Shown here piece after piece: positions 1-12,000 of a DNA stretch of 64,000 bases. The notes beneath the pieces are model-generated. The model saw only the letters and a program-made list of their open reading frames with translations, was not told the origin of the DNA and searched no databases. Origin of the DNA: Akebia trifoliata (lineage: Eukaryota > Streptophyta > Magnoliopsida > Ranunculales > Lardizabalaceae); contig CM030719.1 of NCBI GenBank assembly GCA_017979445.1, positions 26,989,317-27,053,316 of the forward strand, written 5' to 3'. The position numbers and the translations under genes are program-made. The number at the start of each line of letters is the position of its first letter. Within the stretch, counting starts at the first letter, position 1.

Positions 1-2116
1 ATGAAATTAATTCATTTTTTTTCTTTTTGTCTTCACTGTCTATTTAATAGAAAACTTGAACATAGTTTGAGATTAGAAAATTTTCTAAGGGTTTGTTACA
101 GATTCTAAGTTGTGCTTCGAGATTCTGTGCAGAGTTTGGGAAACTCCGTTCAAAAGAATCTTTTTTGTTATAGAAGTTTAGAAAGAAGTAGTAAAGAGAG
201 GTCGAATTGATTCTGTTGTTTAATTAATGAAGTAAGAAGAATGAGGGGTGAAATTGTCATTTCATTTCTTACGTTCTTTGGTGTTGGCTTCTCACAGTGG
301 CTTGCGCGCGAAAACAACCTAATAAGACTTCTCAAAAACACAATGATTTCCCACAAAAGATAGTGAAGTAGAAGTCGTTATGTATACTAACAAACACACT
401 TCTCTAACTTTTTCGACTCAAAGTCAAAAAAGCCATAGCAAACAAGCCCTAAACAATTGCATCATCTCTGTCAATTTAACTCTCATATTTGGGATTGATT
501 AACTGAATCTTACTGTACCATCCAATTTTGTCTAAACCATTAATTTTTTTTTTTCCATTAATAAAATCATCATTTTTCTTAATTGAAAGATGTTGATATC
601 TACTTTAATCATTTCAGCTCAAATTCTTTTTTATGTTTAACATTTCACGGCTATTACATACACGACAAATGGCTAATTTCATATGAATTTTGCATATGTC
701 AAAGCACAGCCAAATTTTTTATTAACACTGAATTATTGCCCAAAGTTTTATTTATTGTTTTGGGACTAAAGATTTAAGGACTCATACGAAACAATTGTCT
801 GTATACTGATTTTAAACTTGTTTTCTCACTGGTTTTTAATTTTTTTTTTTTTTTTTAATTTTAAATTTTTAAACATTAAAAAACTTTCAATAGTACGTAA
901 ACTATGTCTTGCACATGTACAACAACAAAGCCTTACCCCAAAAGATTCGGGTATGTTAAACAAATCTTCTCCTTCCATTCTAATTTATTCAAATTTCCGT
1001 TACTGAAAATAAGCTCAAAACTACTTTCATTGCCTCCATCCACTTTCTGTCGGATCTTCGTCTCGTTCCTTTGTGATCAACTTGAATATTTCTTCTAAAT
1101 AATACCCTAATCGAATTTCATTATACATCCCCATAATATCTCAATTGACTTTCTCATTCATCTCAACGTCGTCGTCTCACTATTCCACTCTAATTGAAAC
1201 CAAGTCTTGTGCAAGTAATCATCGTTACCACCAACATTATTTTATTATTTTATGTGTTAATATATATTTTTACTAATAATTAAGAAATGCAATTTATTGG
1301 ATGGATAGGAACAACTCAAACCCAAAGTACTTCCCTAATCTCAAAGACTGGTCAAATGGGGGAGCTACAAAAACAGACCACGTGATTGCCAACCAAATGT
1401 TTCATTAACAAATATAGTATTATACAATCATGTGTGTTTGGTTGTTAACATTGGGTCGAATCCACTAACCCACACCTTCACATCCCAACCACTGTCATTT
1501 ATGCCTCAACCACATCTTTCACTAATCTATCGTTTTATTATTATTGTATTTATATATTTATGTTTTTTTGCAATTGTTTCCATTATACCAAGTGTTATTG
1601 TTTGTTACAACTGATTCTCGTACACACTCGAAGTTCCAATACTTAAAAGGTAGTCCAGAATTAGGATAATAGGTTCCTATCTCATGTTGGCTACCACATT
1701 ATTGTATTAAGAGATATTAAAAAGTATATATAAAAGTGTTTTTTTTTTTTTTTTAAAGAAAAAAAAACCTATTTTAACCTATATCTATAGATAATTTATT
1801 GATAATTTAATTTTGGTTCCAATTCCTAATGGTTCCGCACACAATATTTAAAGAAACATCAGTTAATCAAATTCCGATTGACAAGACTGCCTCGATTGTT
1901 AAACCTAACAATGAGTTGATATACGATGTTTGATTCTTAAGAAGATGTTTAGGATGAAAGCTTTTGAGAGCTTGGGAATGTCTCGACTTAGGTACTCGGA
2001 TGTCCCTACTCAATTACGCAATTTTATCTAGTCATATCTTCATTCAATGCATGAATCTATTTTGGGTTGTTGAAAAAACAATATCATCCACACGCATAGA
2101 TCGTTGGTTTAGCTAA
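1..2116. other. AT-rich intergenic DNA, no gene seen
   Basis: Both strands were read for coding signals. Only short chance open frames under about 65 codons are present, with low-complexity T runs near 545, 840 and 1740. No conserved protein motif, RNA gene or clear promoter was recognised. The first 360 bases are slightly less AT-rich and could be the flank of a gene to the left, but nothing in the window proves this. Confidence 0.5.
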
Positions 2117-2335
2117 CCCCAAGGGATTGACCTAGTGGCAAGCCGGGCCTCGATAAGCTTCTCAGGAAGGGTAGGTCATGTTTTGGAAACCCCATGAAGA
2201 AATAAATTCCTTGGAGCCACCCTCCAAGGTCTGATTGACTCTCGACTCAACCAATTGCATGTAGAACTTTTTGAGGGAGTAGTGTGTGACCGTGGGATTA
2301 TACTCACCTTTAAATTGTGGGTAAGTTTTTTGAGT
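2117..2335 (+). mobile_element. tRNA-related SINE, diverged copy
   Basis: This stretch matches, in the opposite orientation, the better preserved SINE at 46909-47114. Shared parts are the head (AAGGGATTGACCTAGTGGCA), the CTCAGGAAGGGTAGG segment, the GAAACCCC segment, CACCCTCCAAGGTCT and CGTGGGATTA. The A-box-like GACCTAGTGG is intact, while the B-box region (here TTTTGGAAACC) is degraded. The 3' third has drifted and the tail is not clear. The match is seen directly; the SINE class is inferred from the internal pol III boxes. Confidence 0.6.
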
Positions 2336-2639
2336 TACTTTAATGCCATAAGGAGAGATTTGGTTCAATATACATGATCTTTAAAAGTTTTGGGTAGGTT
2401 TCTTAATTTAGTCTAACAAGTAATCCATAGTACAGATCTATAGGAAATTTGTGGTCTATTGAACTTTTTATTATTATTTCAAAGGATGGTTTTAAATTGA
2501 TAAAGAAGTTTAAAAAAAGCTCTATAGGTTCTTCAATGGCTAAAACCCTCACAAGTTGTAGATCTATTTAGTGTGTTAGTGGGGAAAAACAGAACTACTG
2601 TTTGTACAATAATTTGATTAAGTAGCCTTGGGGCATTTT

Positions 2640-3000
2640 GAATTTTATGCGTTTTTTTTTTTTAGACATATTCACCCATCACATCCATTTAAGAATTAAG
2701 AGAACTTCTATTAACACCCCTACATTTTCTTATTACACCCCAATTAAATTTAAAAGATAGAAAATTAATAAGTTGAGAATATCCCTCACTTTAGGAAATA
2801 ATTAGAAGGTGGCACATGCAAATGAATGTATATAAAAGTGTTTATTTGTAATTTAAAATATTAATTAAAGGGATTTTACATATTACATAGTAAAAGGGAT
2901 ATTTTTGTAACTAAGCAACCTCTACCAAAATGACCCTAACAATTGCTGTAAATAAGTATGGTTCACCTTCACTTGAAGCTAGAATTAATTAACATTAACT
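2640..3000. other. AT-rich spacer with MITE-like fragment
   Basis: The segment starting near 2700 (GAGAACTTCTATTAACACCCC) resembles the end of the small foldback element at 58719-58839. The matching opposite end is not evident, so this is probably a decayed copy. No gene is seen. Confidence 0.3.
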
Positions 3001-3350
3001 AACCTGTCGTCCACCAACCGTTCCAATTCATCACAGATCAGCGATTGCAGCCAAAAAGAATAAAAGCAAGTGGGACCCCCACTCATCTGACGCTATATGG
3101 GATGACTTGGTACAGGGTCTAAGTATCGATGCACCTAGGGATCGTCGGACGCAAGACAACCACGTGCACCCTACTTATGGGCCCCACCAACCCTATTGGT
3201 TCCAACCCGCCACGATCCGCTGACCCAATAGGATAGCGTCCACCCTGACAGGAGTATTTTACACGGATTCTGCATGTTCATTACCCTTACCACGTGGTCT
3301 CTGACTCGTTCCAACTCACTAACGAACATTGGAAAATTACCCAAATACCC
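3001..3350 (+). promoter_or_regulatory. GC-richer upstream region of the IQD gene with two G-boxes
   Basis: About 350 bases here are clearly richer in G and C than the DNA on either side, and they lie 400-750 bases upstream of the IQD start codon. Two CACGTG G-box cores are present, at 3161-3166 and 3291-3296. G-boxes are known binding sites for bZIP and bHLH factors. That the region acts as a promoter or enhancer is inferred from position, composition and motifs. Confidence 0.4.
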
Positions 3351-3449
3351 CTAACCACCACCACATAAAAAAAATAGATAAATAGATTTATTGAAAAGGA
3401 CAGAATGGGTATTTGGAAAATCTCATCAGATGCGAGGAATCTTTTCCAC

Positions 3450-3762
3450 TCATCTTTAAAAGGGTGGCAAATGGCTTAAGCAAAAAAAAAAGGTAGGATT
3501 TCCTGTCTTCAACCTTCTCTACCCAATAAACAAAACAAGAGACCACCAGATCATCTTCTAAGTGAGAGAAGTAACAGATAGGAAAAAAAAAGGAAAAAAA
3601 ACTGTCAAGTCAAAAGAAGGAAGAAGGTATGTCGATAAGCACATAATCAATCTTACAAACTAATCAGTGAGTGTGTGAGGGAGAGATCCATATATCATCT
3701 GTTGCTTTCTTCTCTCATTGTTGTATCTGTGTGACTATAGTTCCACACAAGATTTGAAAGAG
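3450..3762 (+). promoter_or_regulatory. IQD leader with probable 5' UTR intron and uORF
   Basis: A TATA-like TTTAAAAG lies near 3455. The leader contains a strong donor (AAG then GTATGTCG, intron from 3627) and a strong acceptor (a pyrimidine-rich tract ending CTATAG at 3740), giving a predicted 114-bp leader intron at 3627-3740. The only upstream ATG in this part, at 3629 (five codons, then TAA), falls inside that intron, so splicing would remove the uORF and leave the start at 3763. The sites are visible; their use is inferred. Confidence 0.5.
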
Positions 3763-5621
3763 ATGGGGAAGGCAAGTAAATGGATAAGAAACTTCTTGAC
3801 AGGGAAGAAAGACAAAGGAGGAGGAACTAACCAGCCTTGTTCAATTCCTACTGAAAATCCGACAACTCCGATTTCTGTTCCACCAACTACTCCGAAAGAG
3901 AAGAGGAGATGGAGTTTCAGGAGATCGGCGACCATGGGATTGGCAACCAAGGATTCAAATTCAACACATCCAGTTGCCACTACTCCACCACCAATGGAAC
4001 AAACCGTGCCTGAATCTGAGAATGAGCAAAAGAGGCATGCCATGGTAGTCGCGGCAGCTACAGCTGCAGCCGCTGATGCAGCCCTGGCAGCTGCACAGGC
4101 TGCTACAGCTGTGATCCGACTAACGGCTGCTGCCAATGCAAAAACCAGTGTGGACGAAGAAATTGCAGCCATCAAGATTCAATCTGTGTTCCGTTCTTAT
4201 CTGGTACAAAGTATTCCTATTTGAATTTTATCAGGAATTAAAACACTAAACAGAGATTTTTTATTTTTATTTTTAAATAAACATAAAAATTGAAGTATTT
4301 ATAACAATTTTTCACTTTGTGGTGTTGTTATAGGCAAGGAAGGCATTATGTGCACTGAAAGGATTAGTGAAATTACAGGCTCTTGTAAGGGGTCACCTGG
4401 TGAGGAAACAGGCCACTGCAACTCTCCGTTGTATGCAAGCATTGGTGACTGTTCAGGCTAGAGCCCGTGAACAAAGGATCCGAATGGTCGAGGAAGCACA
4501 GCCCATAACTCAGAGACTATCCATTCATAGAAAATCTCTGCAAGATAACCGCTTTAGACAAACATATAACGTATGGTCTTCTTCTGCAACATATTACAAT
4601 TTCGAAATGTTCCTCGCCAATAGAATTAACTTGCCTGCATTCACCATATATAAAAAATCGAAGGGTCTCATAATTGCAAAATTGAAAATAGAGCTTAGCA
4701 GATGTAATAAATTGAAAATGGAAGCATTGCTTTGTTCAACAACTGATATTTTAGTCTGATCTGTCTGTATGTAGGAGATTGATAGAGGCATGGAGGAGAA
4801 CATTAAGATCGTGGAAATGGATCTTGGAGAATCAAGGGGAAGTTTAAAAGCAAGAAATAGCTATTCGAATCACCCACAAGTTGAAAGAGTAGATCACAGA
4901 TTCCCAACACATTATTCTGGACATGTAAATCCAAAGCAAGACCATCAGCTCCAGATTTCACCGAGTCCTTCAGCTTTGACTGATATGAGCCCAAGAGCCT
5001 GTAGTGGGCATTTTGAGGATTATTCCTTCACCACAGCCCATAGTAGCCCCCAGTACTACACTGCTGTGTCCAAACCAGACCCAGCAAGAATACCTTTCGC
5101 GTTTCCTAGGCCGGAATATGCAAATTCTGTGTGTCAGGACTACCCGTTCTTTCCGAGTTACATGGCTAACACGGAATCATCTCGAGCAAAAGTAAGATCA
5201 CAGAGTGCACCTAAACAACGCCCAGATTCTTATGAAAGGCAACCAAGCAGGCGAAGAGCATCAATGGAAGGAAGAAATATACCTCGGGCTGTCCGGATGC
5301 AGCGCTCATCTTCGCATGTAGGTTCCACCGCTCAAGGGTACCATTACCCATGGTCAGTCAAGCTTGACCGGTCGACGGTTTCACTCAAAGAGAGCGAGTG
5401 TGGTTCTACAAGTACAGCCCTCACGAACGCCAACTACTGCAGATCTCTAGTTGCATATGAGGTGTGTAATTACTATCCCCATATTGCGATGCTTGACCAA
5501 GAGAGTTATCACAAACACCCGAATTGTTAATTTCAGATGTTGGTTACACCTTTTCTCCAAAAGTCTGAAATGTAATTTCATTGCCTTTCTATGATTGCAG
5601 CCCCATGGGAGTAGGTGCTGA
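3763..5621 (+). CDS. IQD: IQ67-domain (IQD22/23/24-like) calmodulin-binding protein
   Basis: Four coding exons: 3763-4203, 4334-4570, 4775-5461 and 5601-5621, all with GT-AG introns of 130, 204 and 139 bp, giving 461 residues. The start [16 protein letters not shown] is the typical IQD amino terminus. An Ala-rich helix (about 101-130) precedes the IQ67 domain (about 131-197). Its three IQ repeats are [27 protein letters not shown] and [15 protein letters not shown], interrupted by the family's conserved phase-0 intron after the first repeat. A basic DUF4005-like region ([20 protein letters not shown]) lies near 352-376. The last exon adds only PHGSRC; if its intron is retained the protein ends 17 codons further on (stop near 5529). 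Known IQD proteins bind calmodulin and act as scaffolds at microtubules, the plasma membrane or the nucleus. That role is inherited from the family; the exact orthologue is inferred from the amino terminus. Confidence 0.93.
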
Positions 5622-5960
5622 CTGCCCATTGCAGTACAACTGGGCTTTGAGCGTGACCTGTAAAAGTAGAACAAATAACAGAAACTTGACAACTAGTTCA
5701 AGTTTCAACAGAAGAATGATCAATGAAAAAAATGTTAGGGCAGAAGCAGCCAAAAATTATCAAGCTCATTTAGTTCATGATTCTATTGTCTGTAAAGGAA
5801 CCTTGAATTCAAGCTTCCTATGTGTATAAGTTGTGATTTTCTTTGAGTGTTTCTGCATTTTCTGCTGCTCTTTTAATGTAATTGGCAAATGAGGATGATT
5901 GAGTACGGGCGCAAATGCATTTCTCAAGAACAGAAATTTAATTGATTTGTGATTTATCAA
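5622..5960 (+). other. 3' flank / UTR of the IQD gene
   Basis: The DNA after the IQD stop stays moderately AT-rich. It runs towards the convergent minus-strand oxygenase-like gene, whose stop is at 6050. Only about 430 bases separate the two stop codons, so the 3' UTRs may come close or overlap. No perfect AATAAA was singled out. Confidence 0.4.
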
Positions 5961-6049
5961 AAGAAATATGGCGAGGGATTGGATCTTTTGAATAATACCT
6001 CCATTGATGCACCTTATCAGAGTGATATAGTGAAGAAATCTAGGGATCT

Positions 6050-9000
6050 TTATCTCTTTGATTGCATACCATTTCCACCATAGTACTGCTTAGTAGTTTT
6101 ACGTGAGAATTCTGCAAATGTCATCCCATCTCTTAAGCGTGAGGACAGCGGTGGTACGATTTTTTTTATTTCTTCACTTAGTTTTTGTGGTACCTGGTCA
6201 GACACATGAGAGCTAATATCATCTTCAGAGCTAGATTGAATCTCCTCGTTACATGCAGTAGAACATTGCCCATTGAGTGCTGCATTTTCCCCACAGTTTC
6301 GTGGGAGAGAGAAAATTTTGCCCCAAGATGGTTGCAGAAAGACAACAAAAGTCTCTCTGCTTAGGTTCTCTTGTTTTACAGGTCTGCAGACAGAATGAAG
6401 GGTCGAACGAAGGTTCCCTTTTGATAAGATATCAGCTGATTCCCCTACTTGAATGACAAAACTATCAGTAGGGACTCTCACCACAAGGATTTTATTCTTG
6501 TTTGGGTCAAATATTTGCAAATGTGTGTGCCCATCCGGGGGAGGGCACTCAAATGTCATGCAAAGCCCATTGTTCATTTTTGTTGGTTGATGACTTGGGG
6601 AAATAAACATTGGAGCCGTCAATACAGTGAAAATTCCATAGTCATAATGCCACTGTTGCCATAAGTTGGAAAGCGAAGTTTTGCAAGACCTAGATTCAGT
6701 TCCACTTGTTTCTGGGTTCAAGTCTTCAACAAGTGTTCCTCTTGGTTCATGAGTAATTGGAAACCGATGCTTAGCTATTCTCTTAGTCGATCCTTTTATT
6801 TGCCCAACTTCTTTAAGAGTAAGGCTATCCAGAGATGAATGATAGTGTATTAGACGTCCTTTTGCAGTGCATGAGTCCAATATGCTTTGCTCTAGCTCTT
6901 TTCCACCTATGGCCCTATCACAAACCCGTGCTAACAAGAGCCCTAGCTCCATCATGCAGAGCCCTAGCTCCTTAAAAGTATTCCCAAGATTCTTAAATTC
7001 GTTAGCCTTAAACTCAAGCAACCTACTTGCTACTGGATTCTCTTCTGTATCCTTTTCATCGTTATGGCTTGGCCCACCAATTGTGTAATTGAAATTGGAT
7101 CCTGTACATATCTCAGTTGCATTGCAAAAGAGGAGACAGATCTATTTGGATTCTTTAAAGGAACATCACTGCCCAAGCTGTGTTCCTGGAAATTCATAAA
7201 TAAATATTTTATGAGCAATACAACTGGCTTATTAGAATATATTTACCTATAATTAAGTCCACACAATTACACAAAGATTCCTTGCATAAATATGCTCCCA
7301 AAACAGCCACATCATGCACTCAGCCTACTCCCACATCACTAATTCTTGCACCAAGTATACATAAAAAAAAGGGAAAAAATTGGCATTGTAATAAAAAAGA
7401 TGCATTGATGATCATCATTTGCTGCCAGAATTTTTCATTTTTTTTTAAATAAGTAAAGAGATGTAATTAAAGAAAGGGAAAATTCGACTAAGTTATAGCC
7501 TAGATAGACAAGATGAGATGATTTTATTGGTACTTAATTTCTTTTTCTTTGGTTAAGTTGGTTGCTCTCTTCTTGGGATTTCATCCCTCATAAGATCGAC
7601 GTTCTGTATTTGTTGGTTTTATTTCTTCATCAATAAATTCTCTTTTACCAATCAGAACAGGAGGAAAATTTTTTAAAAGAAAAAGAAAGTTTGGGAAATG
7701 GAGTTTTGGGTTTCCAAATTCAGACACCATAATCATCCAAATCGAAGCTTCCCTCATCCTCCAATCCAATACCAAATTGAAACAACTGATGATTGTTTTC
7801 CCAAACTAAGTGAGGATAAAGGCTCTATATAACTGCGGGTTACAATGTGAGTTATGAGACTGTCCAGGGAAAAAAAAGAAACATTGATTGTGTTTGAACA
7901 ATATAGATACTTGTCTAGTATAGAACTAATATCGTGTAATCAATGTCAATAAGCACATAAAAAATTTAAAATTCACATGCCGATTCATCGCTATCACTGA
8001 ACCATAGTTGATTAAGTCTACACCAAAAGACTACTGTGTAGATTGACAGACCAGAGCACTAGACAAAAGTTGTTGGACTTGGAACCATCGGTTATGAATT
8101 AAAGATTCACAAGAGTGAAGAAAGTGTCAACCACCTTTAACTCCATTGGCCAGCAGTGTACCATGTTCGGTCTCATTTCTTCCTTTAGTTTCATACGTAT
8201 TGGACTATTCCTTCATCTGTCTCAGACTCTCAGCTCCTTTTGGAAGCTGGTCCACGTGCTTTTATTGCGAAACACAGATACCTTTGGGACTTTTTACCTT
8301 TTGCCATTTGTTGGAGTATCTGGAGAGAAAAGAATTCTAGAGCCTTCGAGGGGTAGACGTTTATGCGAGACAATCATTCAAGGTTACCTTTTTCTGAGGA
8401 CGTATTTAAATGGGATTCCATGATTTTATAATTATATGTCTGCTTGTGTTGGTGGAGTGTACAGTAATTTGTGTTTTGGTTTGGGCATGCCTCTCTCTAT
8501 AGGTCTTCTTAACTCCTCCAGCACCTACTGTAGTTATAGCATTCAATTTATCTGCTTTTAATGGATATATTTTACCCAGAAAAAATGAATTTTGGAATAT
8601 GGAGATTTTTGAGATGTTATTTTTTGTCAAAGAGGTAGAGAAGTGACGTAGTGGAAGCGTGTGAATCAATACATTCGAAAGGAATTGAGAGATTGTGTTC
8701 AATGGAACACACAAAACCAGTTTGAATCAATAGATTCAAGCTTGGAAAAGAAGGGAAAACCACAAAAATAAATTGAAACAAGAGAAATAGCTAAATTGAA
8801 AGTTTATTAAATGAATTGTTATCTCAACATTCATATTTGAAGCTCCTTATATAGATAACTTCATCATAACAACTTAGAAACCTTTTAAAATACTAAAAAG
8901 TAATTTTTCTAATCTATCTATAACATATTACTAACTTTCTAATCCTATTATAACTCAATTGAAGCACTTCTAATTATAGCCAAAAAAATAAAAACGAATT

Positions 9001-12000
9001 TAGAAAAAAATAGAAACTTAAGAACATATTATAGACTAAACAAATTAGAAACTAGACAAAATAGGAACTTCCTAAAGTTGAAATAGAAATCCTCCTAAAC
9101 TTAGAAAATAGAAGTCTTACTAGAACTAGAAAATAGAAATAAATTCTACTAGAATTAATAAACTGCTTAAGACTCTCTAACTAAAATTGAAGATGTCCTA
9201 CATCAAGAAGAGTTTGTGTATGAAATGTGCCTCACAAGCTGAACGAAGGGAGAAGAGTATCAAAAGGTAATACTAAATGGGGATATTATTTTGGGTTTCC
9301 GTTCCTGGAATAAGTGTGAAAATTATGCATGGCGAATTGCGAAAATCCAACAAGAGTCATGTGCAGCTGAGAAAAAAATATAAGACATCAGGAAGGAGAA
9401 GCAATAAACAATGGTCAAACAAACCTGAATGAAAGCCTTACAGGCTTCAATACCTTGTACCCAAGTGAGAGATTGCACTGAATATACCTGATAGTGCCCC
9501 AATAAAATTACATGTGCCAATAGCGAGTAAAAATGAGGAATTTGTTAAGCATGGAAACCCCGCAGCCAGGAAAGACACAAAATTAGTCCATGTAAACATG
9601 GAATATTGAATGATTCATAGATTTAGTTCCAAGCAATGAAACCTTAAATTCAGTCCAATTACATCCAGCGCAGGTTGAAAAAAATACACAAAGTACCCAA
9701 AGGAGGGGAAAAAATCACATTTTGGGTAAGCTCAGGAATGTAATGAACAATAACCTCTAAGCAGTAAAGGTTCCAACATTACATGTTTACGCACATATTC
9801 ACATGTGTAAACAACTATAAAGGTGCCCTTGACAGACATGTAGTGTGCAGACATGGCCATCTCAGTAATCACGAATGGACCATTTTCATTTTGATCAGAG
9901 GAATCCCCATTGCTAGTAATACTTCATACCGAGCAAGTAGAACTTTCACGATGACACATACCTCCCAATGGGTAAAGTTCAATGCAATCAAAAGGGTTAA
10001 GTGATGACTGACGTAATGCATTGGGCAAGGCAAAACCTAAAGGAAACTTACTTATTTCATAAAAATTATAGAATATAAATAATATTGCAAAAAAACAAAT
10101 GTTATTTATTCACTGACAATCTGTATTTGCAAATCTTACAAAATGTATTGACACTAAAACCTATTTGGACGGTTGAGTTAAACTGAATTTCAATAAATTA
10201 GTGTACTTTCAATCATTGAAGATATAGAAATGAATCATTGAAGTTCATCACACAAAAAGGCACTCAAATCATACGATTTGTGATGACTATGTTGATATTT
10301 TATCTAATAAATAACTCCTTCATAGAATTTGGGAGCTTTGCAAAGTATCATGCATAGAAGTATGATTATTATAGTGGTAGATAACATAAAACTAACATTA
10401 GCTAATTTGACCAGTCATTATCAATTTTACAATTTGAATAACCTAGTAGTTTAGCACTTATAAATAAAAGAAAGAATCATGAACATAAACATACAATGAT
10501 TAGCATGATCAACCAGGTTGCAATGTTCCCTGAAACTACCATTGAACAAAACATACCTAGGTGCTAGGTCATTTGAGAGGTCGATAAAATCGAGCAGGCA
10601 TATGCGGGTGAGCAGGTTGCTTCCTCTACAACGAGAGAGAGATGTCACATTCAAAAACTAATATAATCCCTTAAGGCTTGAAACATGGCTAGGCAATGCT
10701 CTAGCTAAGTATTATTTATTTTTTTAGAAATTAACTTAATGTATTAGTTAATAGCTTCATTAAAATGGAAATAATGACAACAAACTCAGACAAAAATGAA
10801 ACACCAACAATATTCGTTCTAATAAAAACAAAAATGAAATAGCAAAGAAGAATATTAAGTTAGAGAACTTAAAAAACAAAAAAGACAGTTTGTGTTCAAT
10901 ACTTTAAGGAGGTGGCAAGGAAAATCTCTTTCTTAAAGTCTCATCACATGTGAATGTGATGAAATATACCAATAGAGTCTCATTATCATATTAATATAGG
11001 TCACTTTTTGCTGATGGCTCCATGCTCGTACATGCCTAGGAGTGTGATGTCAAGCGCTCAAGTTCCCCCAGGCCTCTACACTTCAAAATTCAAAAAGTAG
11101 CAAGTGTCCAAATCACACTAGGTTAAAAAGTTCCAAGAGAAAACAAAGTAAACTGTAGAGCAAAAAGGCCATATGGGTGAGGTACTACAGGTGGGATGCT
11201 ATAACAATCAATACCTTTAAGTGTGACACGAGCAAAGGGTGGGCAGGGCACAATAAGTATTGAACCAAAGGAAGGTGGAGGAAGGGAAAGATGAGAAGGT
11301 GTTGAACCTGTGAAAGAATGAGTGACATGCCTTTAAGGTGAGGAAAGGGGTATAGTCTCAACGACAAGGTGCATTTTGGTTAGTCAAAAAAACCCATACA
11401 TCTTGAATGAGGCATTGGCAAAATAAACTAAGATTTGAAAAAAAAAACAAGACACATGATGTGTTTTAATCATCACCAAAACCAAGATATCTCGGATGAG
11501 AAAACAATTTGAAACATTCATGAGTATAAAGGTCAAAAGGTGGCAGGGGTGAGAAGCTGATGTGAATAGCACATAAGAACCTTGGCAAGGATTCATATGG
11601 ATAGGAGAAAGGATTGATACGGATATTGAGTTTCACAACGTCTCCTCCAATTCAAGTTCATGAACATAATTTTAAGAAACCAAACTGACTTATTTCAATT
11701 TCCAAAAGGACTGAGAAGAAACACCACTAGAAAATTTCCCTCTCTGCAAAATACTTTTTAAATTTTATTTAATGAAAATAATTTGAATAATGCACAAAAC
11801 TAAAAAAAATTACTAGTACTAAGAAATAAGAGTTTAGATGAGGAACACCTCACACATAACATATAATAAGTAGTTTGTATGAACTCCAATGGGTAAATCT
11901 TGTGCCCTTGACTGTTACATTGAGAATACTTTTCATGAAAGAAAATTATTTTTGTTCAAAATTAATATTAATCTATATCAGCAAGTATCATAACACTATT

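Noticed and set aside
3718..3762. Fifteen extra in-frame codons before the IQD start
   Set aside because: No ATG is present, the stretch lies across a likely leader intron acceptor, and IQD proteins begin at MGKAS.
3735..4175. 146-codon minus-strand open frame opposite IQD exon 1
   Set aside because: It is the reverse reading of an Ala-rich coding exon; the plus strand has the conserved IQD domain and splice sites.
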